64,000 nucleotides of DNA. Source: Endomicrobium sp. Lineage in GTDB: Bacteria; Elusimicrobiota; Endomicrobiia; Endomicrobiales; Endomicrobiaceae. A program made the translations under genes and the position numbers. The stretch is taken from assembly GCA_031260705.1 (NCBI GenBank), contig JAISLA010000009.1:18450-82449 (forward strand). Direction: 5' to 3'. The notes beneath the pieces are model-generated. The model was not told the origin of the DNA, did not search any database, and saw only the letters and a program-made list of their open reading frames with translations. Below, piece by piece: positions 9,402 through 18,483 of this stretch. Position 1 is the first letter of the stretch. Each line of letters opens with the position of its first letter.

Positions 9402-10154
9402 TTACTTAGAATATTTGACAAGTTTTGTAAAAGATTCGGCTTCCAAACTTGCTCCGCCTACTAAACCGCCATCAATATCGGACTTTTTCATAAGATCTGA
9501 CACATTGCCCGGATTTACGGAACCGCCGTAAAGAATTCTCACCTTCTCGGCAGATTCCTTGTACATCTGCGCATATATTTTTCTTATAAACGAGTGGACT
9601 TCCTGAGCCTGATCGGGAGTTGCAGTCTTTCCCGTTCCTATAGCCCATACGGGTTCATAAGCTATAACAGTTAAAGACGCCTGCTGCAAAGTAATATCCG
9701 CCAAGCCGTTCCGCACCTGTTTTTCTATAACACTAAAAGTTGCATTGTCTTCTCTTTCTTTAAGAGTTTCGCCTACACAAACTATGGGAGTAATATCTGC
9801 TGCAAGAGCTGCTTTTGTTTTTTTGTTTACGGTTTCGTCAGTTTCGCCGAAATATTGTCTGCGCTCCGAATGACCTACTATAACGTAAGAGCAGCCGGCG
9901 TCTCTTATCATCGCTGTAGAAATCTCACCGGTAAATGCTCCTTTTGCCTCCCAAAAAAGATTCTGCGCTCCTAAATTAATATTTGAACCTTTAATTTCAT
10001 TATTCACCTCATAAAGCGCCGTAAAAGCAGGACAAACCAAAATTTCAACATCTAATACGCCGGTAACCGCGCCCTTAAGTGCTTTTACAACACTCACAGC
10101 CTCTGAAACAGTTTTATTCATCTTCCAATTTCCTGCCATCAACGGTTTCCTCAT
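9402..10154 (-). CDS. tpiA: Triosephosphate isomerase
   Basis: Interconverts dihydroxyacetone phosphate and glyceraldehyde-3-phosphate in glycolysis. The 250 residues match the family. Landmarks are LMAGNWKMNKT (Asn and Lys of the active site), VIVGHSERRQYFGE with the catalytic His, VIAYEPVWAIGTG with the catalytic Glu in the PROSITE signature, and ILYGGSVNPGN near the C-terminus. AAAAGGAG lies about eight bases before the ATG, and a good promoter stands 42-71 bases upstream. It is the first gene of the tpiA-rpiB-transketolase-deoB run. Confidence 0.98.
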   Translation of the reverse strand: MRKPLMAGNWKMNKTVSEAVSVVKALKGAVTGVLDVEILVCPAFTALYEVNNEIKGSNINLGAQNLFWEAKGAFTGEISTAMIRDAGCSYVIVGHSERRQYFGETDETVNKKTKAALAADITPIVCVGETLKEREDNATFSVIEKQVRNGLADITLQQASLTVIAYEPVWAIGTGKTATPDQAQEVHSFIRKIYAQMYKESAEKVRILYGGSVNPGNVSDLMKKSDIDGGLVGGASLEAESFTKLVKYSK

Positions 10155-10195
10155 AGAACAACTCCTTTTCTCTTAAACAAATTTATTATCGGACA

Positions 10196-10225
10196 ATTAT
10201 ATCAGATTTAACATTGTCTTTTCAA
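10196..10225 (-). promoter_or_regulatory. Sigma-70-type promoter for tpiA
   Basis: On the minus strand, TTGAAA (10220-10225) is followed after 18 bases by a perfect TATAAT (10196-10201), about 42 bases before the tpiA start codon. Its position suggests it drives tpiA and the downstream rpiB, transketolase and deoB genes. Confidence 0.75.
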
Positions 10226-10451
10226 CACTTCTTTTGATTTTAATAATTTACACAAGGAACACTTTTGTCCGCATACGAGATGTCAATATGCTCTTTAATC
10301 TGATAATTTTAAATAATTAAAAAACAGCGGAAATATAGTTAACAACATATTAAACGTTATAAGAACTATACTATTAATATAATGCTGACACAGATAAGTT
10401 CTTACAGTTCTGACGATAGTTTTTTTGAAAAATGCCAGAAGACGTAAAATC

Positions 10452-10480
10452 TTGCAGCACTGCACAAAATTCTATATAAT
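10452..10480 (+). promoter_or_regulatory. Sigma-70-type promoter before a small membrane-protein ORF
   Basis: On the plus strand, TTGCAG (10452-10457) and a perfect TATAAT (10475-10480) are separated by 17 bases. The -10 box ends 33 bases before the ATG at 10514, so this is a plausible promoter for the small ORF that follows. Confidence 0.65.
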
Positions 10481-10503
10481 ATTTGGGCAATAAATAAAAA
10501 GGA

Positions 10504-10902
10504 TTGATTCAAAATGAAAAAATTAATCTGTATTTACACGATGTTGTGTTTTGGATAACTGCATCATATTATCAGTTAATGCAAGAAGTGAAAAACAATG
10601 TGAAATACTCATTTTATGAAAGAAACGCATTTTATAATTTGAGAACAACAAATTTTTGGGGAATAATATATGTTCTTCTATTCAAATTATTGTATAATGT
10701 AGCCTTTGCACCATTAATTTCACTTGTGCCAATCTTAATAGAAACGGGTTTTATTGTTGCCCAACTTAGAACTGTAAGAAAATGCCTAGAACTCGAATTA
10801 CCCATTGTTTGGAGTGGTATAAAAATCTATTATTCTATTATCTTTAGTCGTCCTTTAAAAAAATTATACTCATGGGTAAAACCCGGATTATCCTTTGCTT
10901 GA
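10504..10902 (+). CDS. Small membrane protein of unknown function, possibly frameshifted
   Basis: I do not recognise this protein. A plus-strand reading of up to 132 residues has a strongly hydrophobic middle (GIIYVLLFKLL and LISLVPILIETGFIVA) and a basic, aromatic C-terminal part. The only start with a good ribosome binding site (AAGGA, ATG at 10514) is in another frame and gives MKKLICIYTMLCF, a secretion-signal-like beginning that stops after 14 codons. If the frame shifted once within the signal, the two readings would join into an exported membrane protein. So this may be a broken gene with a layout like the lipoprotein loci elsewhere in the window. A remnant of a glycosyltransferase membrane end is a weaker alternative. 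Confidence 0.4.
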   Translation: MIQNEKINLYLHDVVFWITASYYQLMQEVKNNVKYSFYERNAFYNLRTTNFWGIIYVLLFKLLYNVAFAPLISLVPILIETGFIVAQLRTVRKCLELELPIVWSGIKIYYSIIFSRPLKKLYSWVKPGLSFA

Positions 10903-11115
10903 GATTGATGAATCTTTAAATATTACCAGTAAAAGTTAAAAATTTTTAATACGAGACTGTTAAACTTTGTGATTGCAGATAGAAGTAAGGTTGACAAGAA
11001 TAAGAGTTATAGCCGCACAATAGTTCGACTTATGCTGTAATATAGATTTTACTTTGTGGTTTGTGCTTAATGATGTCATTATATAACTAATCGTTTACAT
11101 CAATCATTCTAAAAA

Positions 11116-12303
11116 TTATGAAAATTTATGCTTTTTATAAGCTGATAGTGCTTCCGGAAAAACTTCAAGCACTTTTTCTATAACGTCGTGTATAACCGAT
11201 ATTGCAATACAATAATTTGTTATCGGCACTCCGATTTCAACAGCTTTATTAAGTCTTAAAAGCTAAAGTACAGCCGCCGCAATGGATTATAATTTTATAA
11301 CTTGCAACGTCTTTAGGATAATCTTGTCCTGATACATAATTTCTAAACTTTTATTTGAATATTCCCTAATTCACTTCGGAAGTTTTATTTTTCCGATATC
11401 ATCCGCGGATGCATGATGCGTACACACTTCGGAGATCAACACCTTATCGACATCCTGAAGATTGTTAATAACAGCAGCGCTTTTAGTCATTTCAACTATG
11501 TCGGATTTATTTGCAGCGTAAATTATTGAAAAAATCGTAAGTTTAACATCGGCAGGTGTTTTTGCCGCTATACGATTGACAACCTGTGAGTTCGTTATTG
11601 TAATTACCGGAGGGGGGGGGAGTCTTTAAATTCTGCAAGACAATTTCATATTCGCTATCCTACCACCGTATATGAAGCAGCGTTTAAATCCCAAATATGC
11701 CTTACAGTCTGCACCTGAGGCATTATTATCTTTCCGTGCGGAGTACCTAAATCTATAGGCATAACCAAAACGACCGTATCACCTTTTTTTACTATGTTCC
11801 TTAAAACCGAATAATTTTCAATATAATTATCAGGAAGCACTTCCAAAAGAATTTTTTTTAAGGCATTGAGAAAATCATCCCTGTTTCCGATAACGCTAGA
11901 AAAAAGCATAACATATTTCGTATATTTTTTTAATTTTTTCAAAAACATTCCATCAGTCGGTTTTAAATCAGTTTTGCTTACAACAATCACACGCGGCGTT
12001 TTTCTTTTGTCTGCTTCTCTAATAATATTTTCTTCAAAGCTACCGAACTTTCCAGTTTCGCACATTAAAATCACAATATCGGAAGAATCAAAAGTTTTAT
12101 GCGTTTTTCCTATTCTCTTACTTCCCAGGACAGACGTACCGTCAATCCCCGCAGTGTCAAACAGCGTTACAGATCCCAAAGGATTGAGTTCCAGCTGTTT
12201 CTGAAACGATAGACGTGCTTTGGTTTGTAATAAAATTCATAAGCAACGACTTTCCGACATTTGTCCTGCCAAATATTCCAATTTGAATTGTTAATGCTTT
12301 CAT
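11116..12303 (-). pseudogene. hydF: [FeFe]-hydrogenase maturation GTPase HydF, decayed
   Basis: HydF is the scaffold that hands the di-iron subcluster to [FeFe]-hydrogenase. The N-terminal GTPase part is clear: QIGIFGRTNVGKSLL (P-loop), VTLFDTAGID (G3) and VVSKTDL (G4), with a deletion and frameshift near 12180. The reading 11655-12179 continues through the dimerisation region. Downstream the frame is lost several times, but the C-terminal cluster domain is still readable: VITITNSQVV, EVCTHHASADDIGK, IHCGGCT and GVPITNY. The cluster-binding cysteines thus survive in a gene with stops, frameshifts and a nine-base C run (11612-11620) in the middle. It is next to the SudA/SudB pair, a redox context. 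Whether a hydrogenase exists elsewhere cannot be seen here. Confidence 0.93.
11612..11620. repeat. Poly(G) tract, 9 nt, inside the hydF relic
   Basis: Nine G on the plus strand (C in the hydF sense). It lies where a functional hydF encodes a short loop just before the VIT(D/N)SQ segment, and it sits at a change of reading frame. The run therefore most likely grew by slippage in a gene that no longer matters, or its growth helped kill it. Confidence 0.9.
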
Positions 12304-12395
12304 TCCGCCCCCCAGCACTTCCCGCAATCCAGCATTTTTAATCAAAAAATCCGAAATTATACCACAGAGCATTTTAAAAGTTTTTTATAGAACAT

Positions 12396-13766
12396 TTATT
12401 TTTGATTGAGATAACCCGCTATAAATCTTGCCGCTTTTTTACCCATTCCCATCGCTTCTATAACAGTATCTCCGCCGACAACGTCGCCGCCCGCAAAAAC
12501 GCCTGATATTGAAGTCATATAGTTATCATCAATTATAATATAACCATGCTCGTCGGTATTTAAACCTTCGGTAAGCAGCGGTAAAACCGGATTGGGGTGC
12601 AGCCCCAAAGCCAAAATAACCATATCTGTTTCTATCGCATAATTTGATTTCTTGATTTCTTGAGGATGTCTTCTTCCGGAACCGTCATAGTCGCCAAGTT
12701 CCATTTTTATACATTCAACGGCTTTGACGAATTTCTTTTCGTCTCCTATAAACTTTACCGGATTTGTTAAAACTATAAATTCTATACCTTCTTTTTTTGC
12801 GTGCAAATGCTCCTCTTCTCTTGCCGGCATTTCTTTTTCGGTTCTTCTATAAATAAGCTTGACACTTTCTGCTCCGAGCCGCAAAGCTGTTCTTGCCGAA
12901 TCCATCGCAGTATTTCCGCCGCCGACCACTACGACATTTTTGCCTCTATATACAGGTGTATCATAATCAGGGAAATCAAAAGAACGCATCAGATTTACAC
13001 GCACCAAAAATTCATTTGAACAGTAAACGTGGTTTAAATTCTCGCCTTCTATTCCCGGAAATACGGGAAGTCCCGCGCCAACCGAAATAAATATGGCTTT
13101 GTAGCCTTCATTAAATAACTCTTTCACCGTTTTTGTTCTCCCTATAAGAGTGTTCAGAATCATTTTCAGCCCAAGTTTTTTTAAATTGTCTATTTCTTTA
13201 TCTAAAACATCCTTCGGAAGTCTGAATTCAGGTATACCGTAACGCAAAACACCGCCAGCACTGTGAAGAGATTCGTAAACTGTAACATCATATCCCATTT
13301 TTAACAGATCGCCGCCGCAAGTAAGCCCTGCCGGACCCGAACCGACAACAGCAACTTTTACGCCGCTCTTTTCAGCCGCCGCACTGTTATCCTCATTTTC
13401 AGATGCGGCGTCAGCCGCATATCTTTCCAGATTTCCGATACAAATGCTTTCGCCTTTTTTTGTCAAAATACACAATTTTTCACACTGGTTTTCCTGAGGG
13501 CAAACCCTGCCGCATACAGCGGGAAGATTATTTTTTTGTTTTAAAACTTTTAAGGCTTGAGAGGGATTATCATCGGCAAGATATTTTATAAATCCAGGAA
13601 TACCAATTTCAACAGGACAGCCACGACTGCAGGACGGGTTCTTACACTGCAGACACCTTTTTGCCTCTTTAAGCATTTCATCACGCGTATAACCTGTATT
13701 TACCTGCTTAAAATCTTTTTTTCTTATTTTTGGATCCCTTTCGGGCATTTTTACTCTTTGTGACAT
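12396..13766 (-). CDS. sudA: NAD(P)-dependent oxidoreductase of the SudA/NfnB/GltD type
   Basis: A flavoprotein of 456 residues homologous to the glutamate synthase small subunit, sulfide dehydrogenase SudA and NfnB. The N-terminal Fe-S domain has CLQCKNPSCSRGCPV and a second cysteine cluster ending GRVCPQENQCEKLC. Two dinucleotide folds follow: VAVVGSGPAGLTCGGDL and VVVVGGGNTAMDSARTALR. A C-terminal FAD segment GVFAGGDVVGG closes the protein. With the next gene upstream (NfnA/SudB-like) it probably forms a ferredoxin-NAD(P)H oxidoreductase, possibly the electron-bifurcating NfnAB type, which would suit a cell making reduced ferredoxin at PFOR. The start at 13766 is chosen for AGGAG five bases upstream; it overlaps the end of the partner gene by 16 bases. 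Confidence 0.9.
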   Translation of the reverse strand: MSQRVKMPERDPKIRKKDFKQVNTGYTRDEMLKEAKRCLQCKNPSCSRGCPVEIGIPGFIKYLADDNPSQALKVLKQKNNLPAVCGRVCPQENQCEKLCILTKKGESICIGNLERYAADAASENEDNSAAAEKSGVKVAVVGSGPAGLTCGGDLLKMGYDVTVYESLHSAGGVLRYGIPEFRLPKDVLDKEIDNLKKLGLKMILNTLIGRTKTVKELFNEGYKAIFISVGAGLPVFPGIEGENLNHVYCSNEFLVRVNLMRSFDFPDYDTPVYRGKNVVVVGGGNTAMDSARTALRLGAESVKLIYRRTEKEMPAREEEHLHAKKEGIEFIVLTNPVKFIGDEKKFVKAVECIKMELGDYDGSGRRHPQEIKKSNYAIETDMVILALGLHPNPVLPLLTEGLNTDEHGYIIIDDNYMTSISGVFAGGDVVGGDTVIEAMGMGKKAARFIAGYLNQK

Positions 13767-14596
13767 TTGCACTCCTGATTATATTTAAATTTATCAATTG
13801 ATATTTTTTCAAGATTTTTAAATAGCTCAAGTCTTGAAACAAGTTCTTCCCAATTTATGCAATGGGCATCAAATTCCGGACCATCAACGCAGACAAACTT
13901 TATTTCCCCCCCGATACTGACCCTGCATGCTCCGCACATCCCGGTGCCGTCAAGCATTATAGGATTTAAAGAAACTAAAGTTTTTATACGTTCTGATCTG
14001 GTAAGTTCCGCAACGGCTTTCATCATAGGCACCGGACCTATGGCATACACTACATCTATTTTTTCTTTGCTTATGACATCTTTCAAAACATCTGTGACAA
14101 ATCCTTTTATACCTAATGTTCCGTCATTTGTGGCGAAAAGAAGCAAATCGCTTTCCCGTTTTAATTCATCTTCAAGTATTATTAAATCTTTACATCTTGC
14201 TCCAACTACAGTAATAATTTTATTGCCGGCTTTTTTAAATTCCTTTATAACCGGCAAAACCTCAGCAGTACCTACACCGCCGGCAATTGCAACAACAGTG
14301 CCGTATTTTTTAATTTCCGTAGGACATCCCAAAGGACCTGCAAAATCTTTTATACAGTCGCCTTCGCAAAGAGAGGCGAGCTGCATCGTGCTTTTACCCA
14401 CCTCCTGAAAAATTATCCTCACTAAACCTTTTTGAGGATCCGTTCCAGCTATGGTTAAAGGAACGCGCTCTCCCTTATCATCAATCCTGAATATGACAAA
14501 CTGTCCGGCTTTTGCATTTCTTGCAATTTCGGGAGCATAAATTTCATAAGTCCGCACTTTCGGTCCGATTTCTTTTTTGCTTACAATTTTATACAT
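13751..14596 (-). CDS. sudB: Ferredoxin-NADP reductase-like subunit SudB/NfnA
   Basis: A 281-residue flavoprotein of the dihydroorotate dehydrogenase electron-transfer subunit/SudB/NfnA group. The FAD domain is seen in FVIFRIDDKGERVPLTIAG and the NAD domain in VVAIAGGVGTAEVLPVIKEF. A C-terminal [2Fe-2S] cluster motif is visible as GTGMCGACRVSI plus FVCVDGPEFD. Gene order and the 16-base overlap with the SudA-type gene mark them as two subunits of one complex. The coding sequence contains a run of seven G (13906-13912 on the plus strand as C) encoding Gly-Gly, a potential slip site in an intact gene. The bifurcating role is inferred from the pairing. Confidence 0.9.
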   Translation of the reverse strand: MYKIVSKKEIGPKVRTYEIYAPEIARNAKAGQFVIFRIDDKGERVPLTIAGTDPQKGLVRIIFQEVGKSTMQLASLCEGDCIKDFAGPLGCPTEIKKYGTVVAIAGGVGTAEVLPVIKEFKKAGNKIITVVGARCKDLIILEDELKRESDLLLFATNDGTLGIKGFVTDVLKDVISKEKIDVVYAIGPVPMMKAVAELTRSERIKTLVSLNPIMLDGTGMCGACRVSIGGEIKFVCVDGPEFDAHCINWEELVSRLELFKNLEKISIDKFKYNQECKCHKE

Positions 14597-14772
14597 TTTT
14601 TATCCTCAAACTTTATCCTCAAAAAAATATAAATAAAAAGTTTTTCATATTTTAAATACAACTTAAACTATAACAGAATTCCTTCTATTACTGCCCTGAC
14701 CTGCGGAAAGGAGTAAAAATTCCGCCGCAGACAAACCAACAGTAAAAAAATATGCCGCTGTTTTTAGCGACT

Positions 14773-15939
14773 TCAATTTTTTTCTCTTATTATCCTGTTA
14801 AATCTTCTTTTACCCACCTGAATAACAAACGGACTTTCAGATTTAACCGCAAAATCCCCAACTGCCTTTTGCGAATCTATTTTTACGCCACCCTGTTCTA
14901 TAATACGCCTTGCTTCGTTCCGGCTTAAAACCATACCGCTTTTAACAAGCAAATCAGACAGCTTTATTTCTTTGTCTTTTATTCTATATTCTCTGATGTC
15001 GTCTGGAATGTTTTTCTTTGCAAAAATTTTATCAAATTTCTCTTCCGCCTTTAAAGCTTCTTCTTTTCCGTGATATCTTCCCACAATCTCCCTGGCCAGC
15101 GCAGATTTCGCCTCTTTTGGATGCATATTCTTAACGACATTTAAGTCTGCCTGGGTAAGAAGTTCGTAATATCTGTACATAAGCTCGTCAGAAATTGACA
15201 TTATCTTTCCAAATACATCTTCAGGCAAATCATTTAAAGCTATGCAGTTTTTATACGATTTCGACATTTTTTTAACGCCGTCAGTCCCCTCTAAAAGAGG
15301 CATAGTAACCACAATCTGCGGGTCTTTAATTCCGTAATCTCTTTGTATTTCTCTTCCGAGAAGCAGATTAAATTTTTGATCGCTTCCGCCAAGTTCAACG
15401 TCAGCATTTAAAGCTACAGAATCATAAGCCTGAAGCAAAGGATAGAGAAATTCAACTATGCTTAACGGACTGTCCTCTTTATATCTCTTTTTAAAATCAT
15501 CTCTCACAAGCATCTGAGCTACCGTACTCTTTGCGGCAAGATTTAAAAGCCCCTTTACGCCAAGTTCACTCAGCCAGTTACTGTTATATGCAACCTCTGT
15601 TTTATCTCTGTTGAGAATTTTAAATACCTGATCGGCGTAAGTCTGTGCATTAATCTTTATCTGTTTATCCGTCATAACGGGACGCATTTCCGATCTGCCG
15701 GACGGATCACCTATTCTTGCGGTAAAATCGCCGATTAAAAATACTATCTGATGTCCTAAATCCTGAAAAGTTTTTAATTTATTTATAATAACAGTATGTC
15801 CCAAATGCAAATCCGCAGCGGTAGGATCAATTCCCAGTTTTATCCTTAATTTTTTACTGGAAGCAAGTTTCTTTTCAAGTTCTTCAAGAGAAATAATTTC
15901 ATTTGTTCCGCGCTTAATTTTTTCTAACGCTTCGTTCAT
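14773..15939 (-). CDS. tyrS: Tyrosyl-tRNA synthetase
   Basis: Charges tRNA-Tyr. The 388 residues fit the shorter TyrZ-like bacterial type. The class I signature is LHLGHTVII at about residue 45, the KMSKS loop is fully conserved (KKMSKSYKN), and a C-terminal S4-like RNA-binding domain (SGMVLSRNEARRIIEQGGV) is present. Tyrosine-binding features such as the YPLLQAYDS and GGSDQKFN segments are visible. It lies 37 bases after pfkA and 176 bases before sudB on the same strand. Confidence 0.97.
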   Translation of the reverse strand: MNEALEKIKRGTNEIISLEELEKKLASSKKLRIKLGIDPTAADLHLGHTVIINKLKTFQDLGHQIVFLIGDFTARIGDPSGRSEMRPVMTDKQIKINAQTYADQVFKILNRDKTEVAYNSNWLSELGVKGLLNLAAKSTVAQMLVRDDFKKRYKEDSPLSIVEFLYPLLQAYDSVALNADVELGGSDQKFNLLLGREIQRDYGIKDPQIVVTMPLLEGTDGVKKMSKSYKNCIALNDLPEDVFGKIMSISDELMYRYYELLTQADLNVVKNMHPKEAKSALAREIVGRYHGKEEALKAEEKFDKIFAKKNIPDDIREYRIKDKEIKLSDLLVKSGMVLSRNEARRIIEQGGVKIDSQKAVGDFAVKSESPFVIQVGKRRFNRIIREKN

Positions 15940-15978
15940 CTCTTTTCCTTCTTTTTTACAGCTTTGCTATACCTGGGG

Positions 15979-16941
15979 TCAAACTGATAAATCTCTCACT
16001 ATTCTAGCGGTCTTTACATCAAATTTCTTTTCACATTTCATAGCCTTACAAATCGGTATTGCAGACACGTTGCCGTCAGTTATTCCTACAAGAAGATTCA
16101 CTTTTCCCTTATGAAAAAGATCCATCGCGGCATGTCCGAATTTTGAAGCAAGTATCCTTGTCCTAGCAGTCGGTCTTCCACCGCGCTGTATATATCCGAG
16201 ATTGCTTACTCTTACATCAAGACCTGTAAGTTTCTCCACTTTTTTTGCAAACTCAGATGAACAACCGCACCCTTCAGCAAAAGCTATAATTTCAGACGTT
16301 TTTCCTCTGTTTTTTCCTTTCTTGAGTTCTACAGTAAGTTTTTGCATATCAACTTTCATTTCCGGCACCACTATATATTCACAACCCGCTGCAAGTCCGA
16401 CGTCAACAGTTAAAAATCCGTGTTCCCTGCCCATAATTTCAACTACAAAAACCCTGTCGTGACTTTTTGCAGTATCCCTTATTTTATCTATAGCTTCTAC
16501 GGCAGTATTTAAAGCCGTGTCATAACCTATAGTTTCATCTGTGCCATATATGTCGTTATCAATAGATGCTGCAATATTTATAACCTTTATTCCGTGTTTC
16601 GACAAGGAGTTACCAGCAGCCAGAGAACCGTCCCCTCCTATAATTGTCACACCGTCCAATCCAAGATCTTTTATAGCCTTAACGGCTCTACCTATTCCAA
16701 TTCTTGTTTTCATTTCAGGACATCTTCCCGTGTGCAACATCGTTCCGCCAGTATTTATTATACCGCTTACCGATCGCAAAGTAAGCGTCATAAATTCATC
16801 GTCAAGAAGTCCTTTAAATCCTCTTTTTATGCCTATCATCTGGTATCCCCAAAAAACCCCGCGTCTTGCGACGGCTCTGATAGCTGCATTCATTCCCGGG
16901 GCATCCCCGCCTGAAGTTATAATACCTACTCTTTTTGCCAT
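15979..16941 (-). CDS. pfkA: 6-phosphofructokinase
   Basis: Phosphorylates fructose-6-phosphate in glycolysis. The 320 residues match the bacterial type. Visible are ITSGGDAPGMNAAIR, GGTMLHTGR, the nucleotide loop IIGGDGSLAA (Gly after the Asp, as in ATP-using enzymes), the catalytic IDNDIYGTD segment, MGREHGF and YIQRGGRPTA. The residues just before IDND read AAS rather than the usual P-G/K-T, an unusual variation next to the catalytic Asp. AGGAG lies six bases before the chosen ATG; a longer reading to 17001 has no such site. Confidence 0.96.
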   Translation of the reverse strand: MAKRVGIITSGGDAPGMNAAIRAVARRGVFWGYQMIGIKRGFKGLLDDEFMTLTLRSVSGIINTGGTMLHTGRCPEMKTRIGIGRAVKAIKDLGLDGVTIIGGDGSLAAGNSLSKHGIKVINIAASIDNDIYGTDETIGYDTALNTAVEAIDKIRDTAKSHDRVFVVEIMGREHGFLTVDVGLAAGCEYIVVPEMKVDMQKLTVELKKGKNRGKTSEIIAFAEGCGCSSEFAKKVEKLTGLDVRVSNLGYIQRGGRPTARTRILASKFGHAAMDLFHKGKVNLLVGITDGNVSAIPICKAMKCEKKFDVKTARIVRDLSV

Positions 16942-17365
16942 TGAATTCTCCTGATATAACATCCCGGAACAGAACTGCCCGGGGCAAAACACACGCAACA
17001 TACCCGTCTATATTTACTGCATCAATTCATACGCAATACCAGCGTTCTCTCCGCAGTCTTTTCAGTTTTTCTTGCGGTTCTTTATCTTATACAGAACTGC
17101 AAATTCAATAAATATCGCAGTTTACAACGACTTTTTTGTACACAAGTCGCAAAAGTTTTCCTGTTTGCTTTAAAATCTTTTATTTATCCATTCTCAACAA
17201 CACAATTTTGACATTAGATTCGGCAAATTTTCAAACGCACATACTACGATTTTTGAATACGTTTCTTTTTTAACCGGGATAGACATTCTTCTTGCTGTCT
17301 TTTAGATCCAAATTGACATAAGCGACATGTAAATAACCGGTACAACTTTATTATAAACGCTTATT
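16942..17365. other. Intergenic stretch, no gene recognised
   Basis: About 420 bases between pfkA and the permease gene. I see no ribosome-bound ORF and no strong terminator. Short minus-strand readings near 17250-17350 (for example HVAYVNLDLKDSKKNVYPG) could be the remains of a gene, but no motif can be named. Confidence 0.4.
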
Positions 17366-18442
17366 CTATATTTCCACGCTGTTGTATTTTTGTATAAGCA
17401 TTATAAAAATTGTTTTAAATACCGCCATAACAGGAATAGCAAAAACCATACCCAGAAGTCCGAAAATCTGACCGCCTGCAAGTATCGCAAAAATCATCGC
17501 AACAGGGCCCAAATTTAAGTTATATCCAATAACAAAAGGCTGTACCAAATTGTTGTCTAAAAACTGTATTGCCGCATACACAACGACTATTTTAACCGCC
17601 ACTGCAAAAGTCTGAAACTGTATGATTCCAACCGTAAGAGCCAAAACCAGCCCTACCAAAGGACCCAGATAGGGAATCATATTTGCAAATCCCGCGATAA
17701 TTCCGATAATTAATGCAAAATTAACCCCAAACGCGCTTAAAAATATCACGGACATACCGCCTACAAAAAAAACTTCTATAATCTGTCCGCGTATAAATTT
17801 TCCTAGTATGGCATCCATCTTGTAAATAACGGAAAACAGCGTTTCAATGTACTTCGACGGCAGAAAATTCAAAGCCGCATTTATACTTTTATCCGCGCCA
17901 AGCAGCATAAAAAGGACAAGCATCGGAATTAAAACTATAATTGAAAAAACTGAGAAAACACTCATAAGATATGCGGGTATCTTCTGTACCTCCGAGAGTA
18001 TAAAATCGCGGGTTCTTTCAATAATTATATCTGAAATGTTATAGCTTTTAATCACGGGAATCGCTATTTCGACTTTCCTCCTTAAAATGTCAAGATAATC
18101 TGAAAAACATTTATAATAATCCGAATAGTTGACTTTAAACTTCTCAATTTCGCTAATTAAAAGGGGAATAAAAATTATTAAGAAAGCAGCAAGCACGGCG
18201 GCAAGAATAACGGCAATTACCGCTACACCTACCCATCTTCTATAACCATAAGACTGTATTTTTAAAACTAATGGAAATATTAAATATGCGACAAATGCAG
18301 CTATGAGAAAAGGCATAAGAATAGCTCTTGCAAAGTACAAAAACAGGCAAACTACAAGAAAAATCATTACCATAACAATAAAAACTTTATTTTTTGACGA
18401 TTCCGCCACTGTTTTCCCTCTGTATTGTTTCCCGTCTTTCAT
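17366..18442 (-). CDS. AI-2E family transporter (PerM-like)
   Basis: A 358-residue integral inner-membrane protein of the AI-2 exporter/PerM superfamily. It has an N-terminal pair of membrane helices (MVMIFLVVCLFLYFARAIL, then the LIAAFVAYLIFPLV segment), a soluble central part around residues 100-160, and several C-terminal helices with the characteristic GANMIPYLGP-like motif, here GFANMIPYLGPLVGL. Substrates differ between members (signal molecules, small acids, ions), so none is assigned. It lies 41 bases after the cyclic-nucleotide-binding protein gene on the same strand. Confidence 0.88.
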   Translation of the reverse strand: MKDGKQYRGKTVAESSKNKVFIVMVMIFLVVCLFLYFARAILMPFLIAAFVAYLIFPLVLKIQSYGYRRWVGVAVIAVILAAVLAAFLIIFIPLLISEIEKFKVNYSDYYKCFSDYLDILRRKVEIAIPVIKSYNISDIIIERTRDFILSEVQKIPAYLMSVFSVFSIIVLIPMLVLFMLLGADKSINAALNFLPSKYIETLFSVIYKMDAILGKFIRGQIIEVFFVGGMSVIFLSAFGVNFALIIGIIAGFANMIPYLGPLVGLVLALTVGIIQFQTFAVAVKIVVVYAAIQFLDNNLVQPFVIGYNLNLGPVAMIFAILAGGQIFGLLGMVFAIPVMAVFKTIFIMLIQKYNSVEI

Positions 18443-18483
18443 TGTAAAAGGTTCTGCCTTTCAAATGGCGACAGCAACCATCG

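Noticed and set aside
14699..14729. Hairpin CTGCGG...CCGCAG between tyrS and sudB as a terminator
   Set aside because: Only six pairs with an 18-base loop and no T-run in the minus-strand direction; too weak to call.
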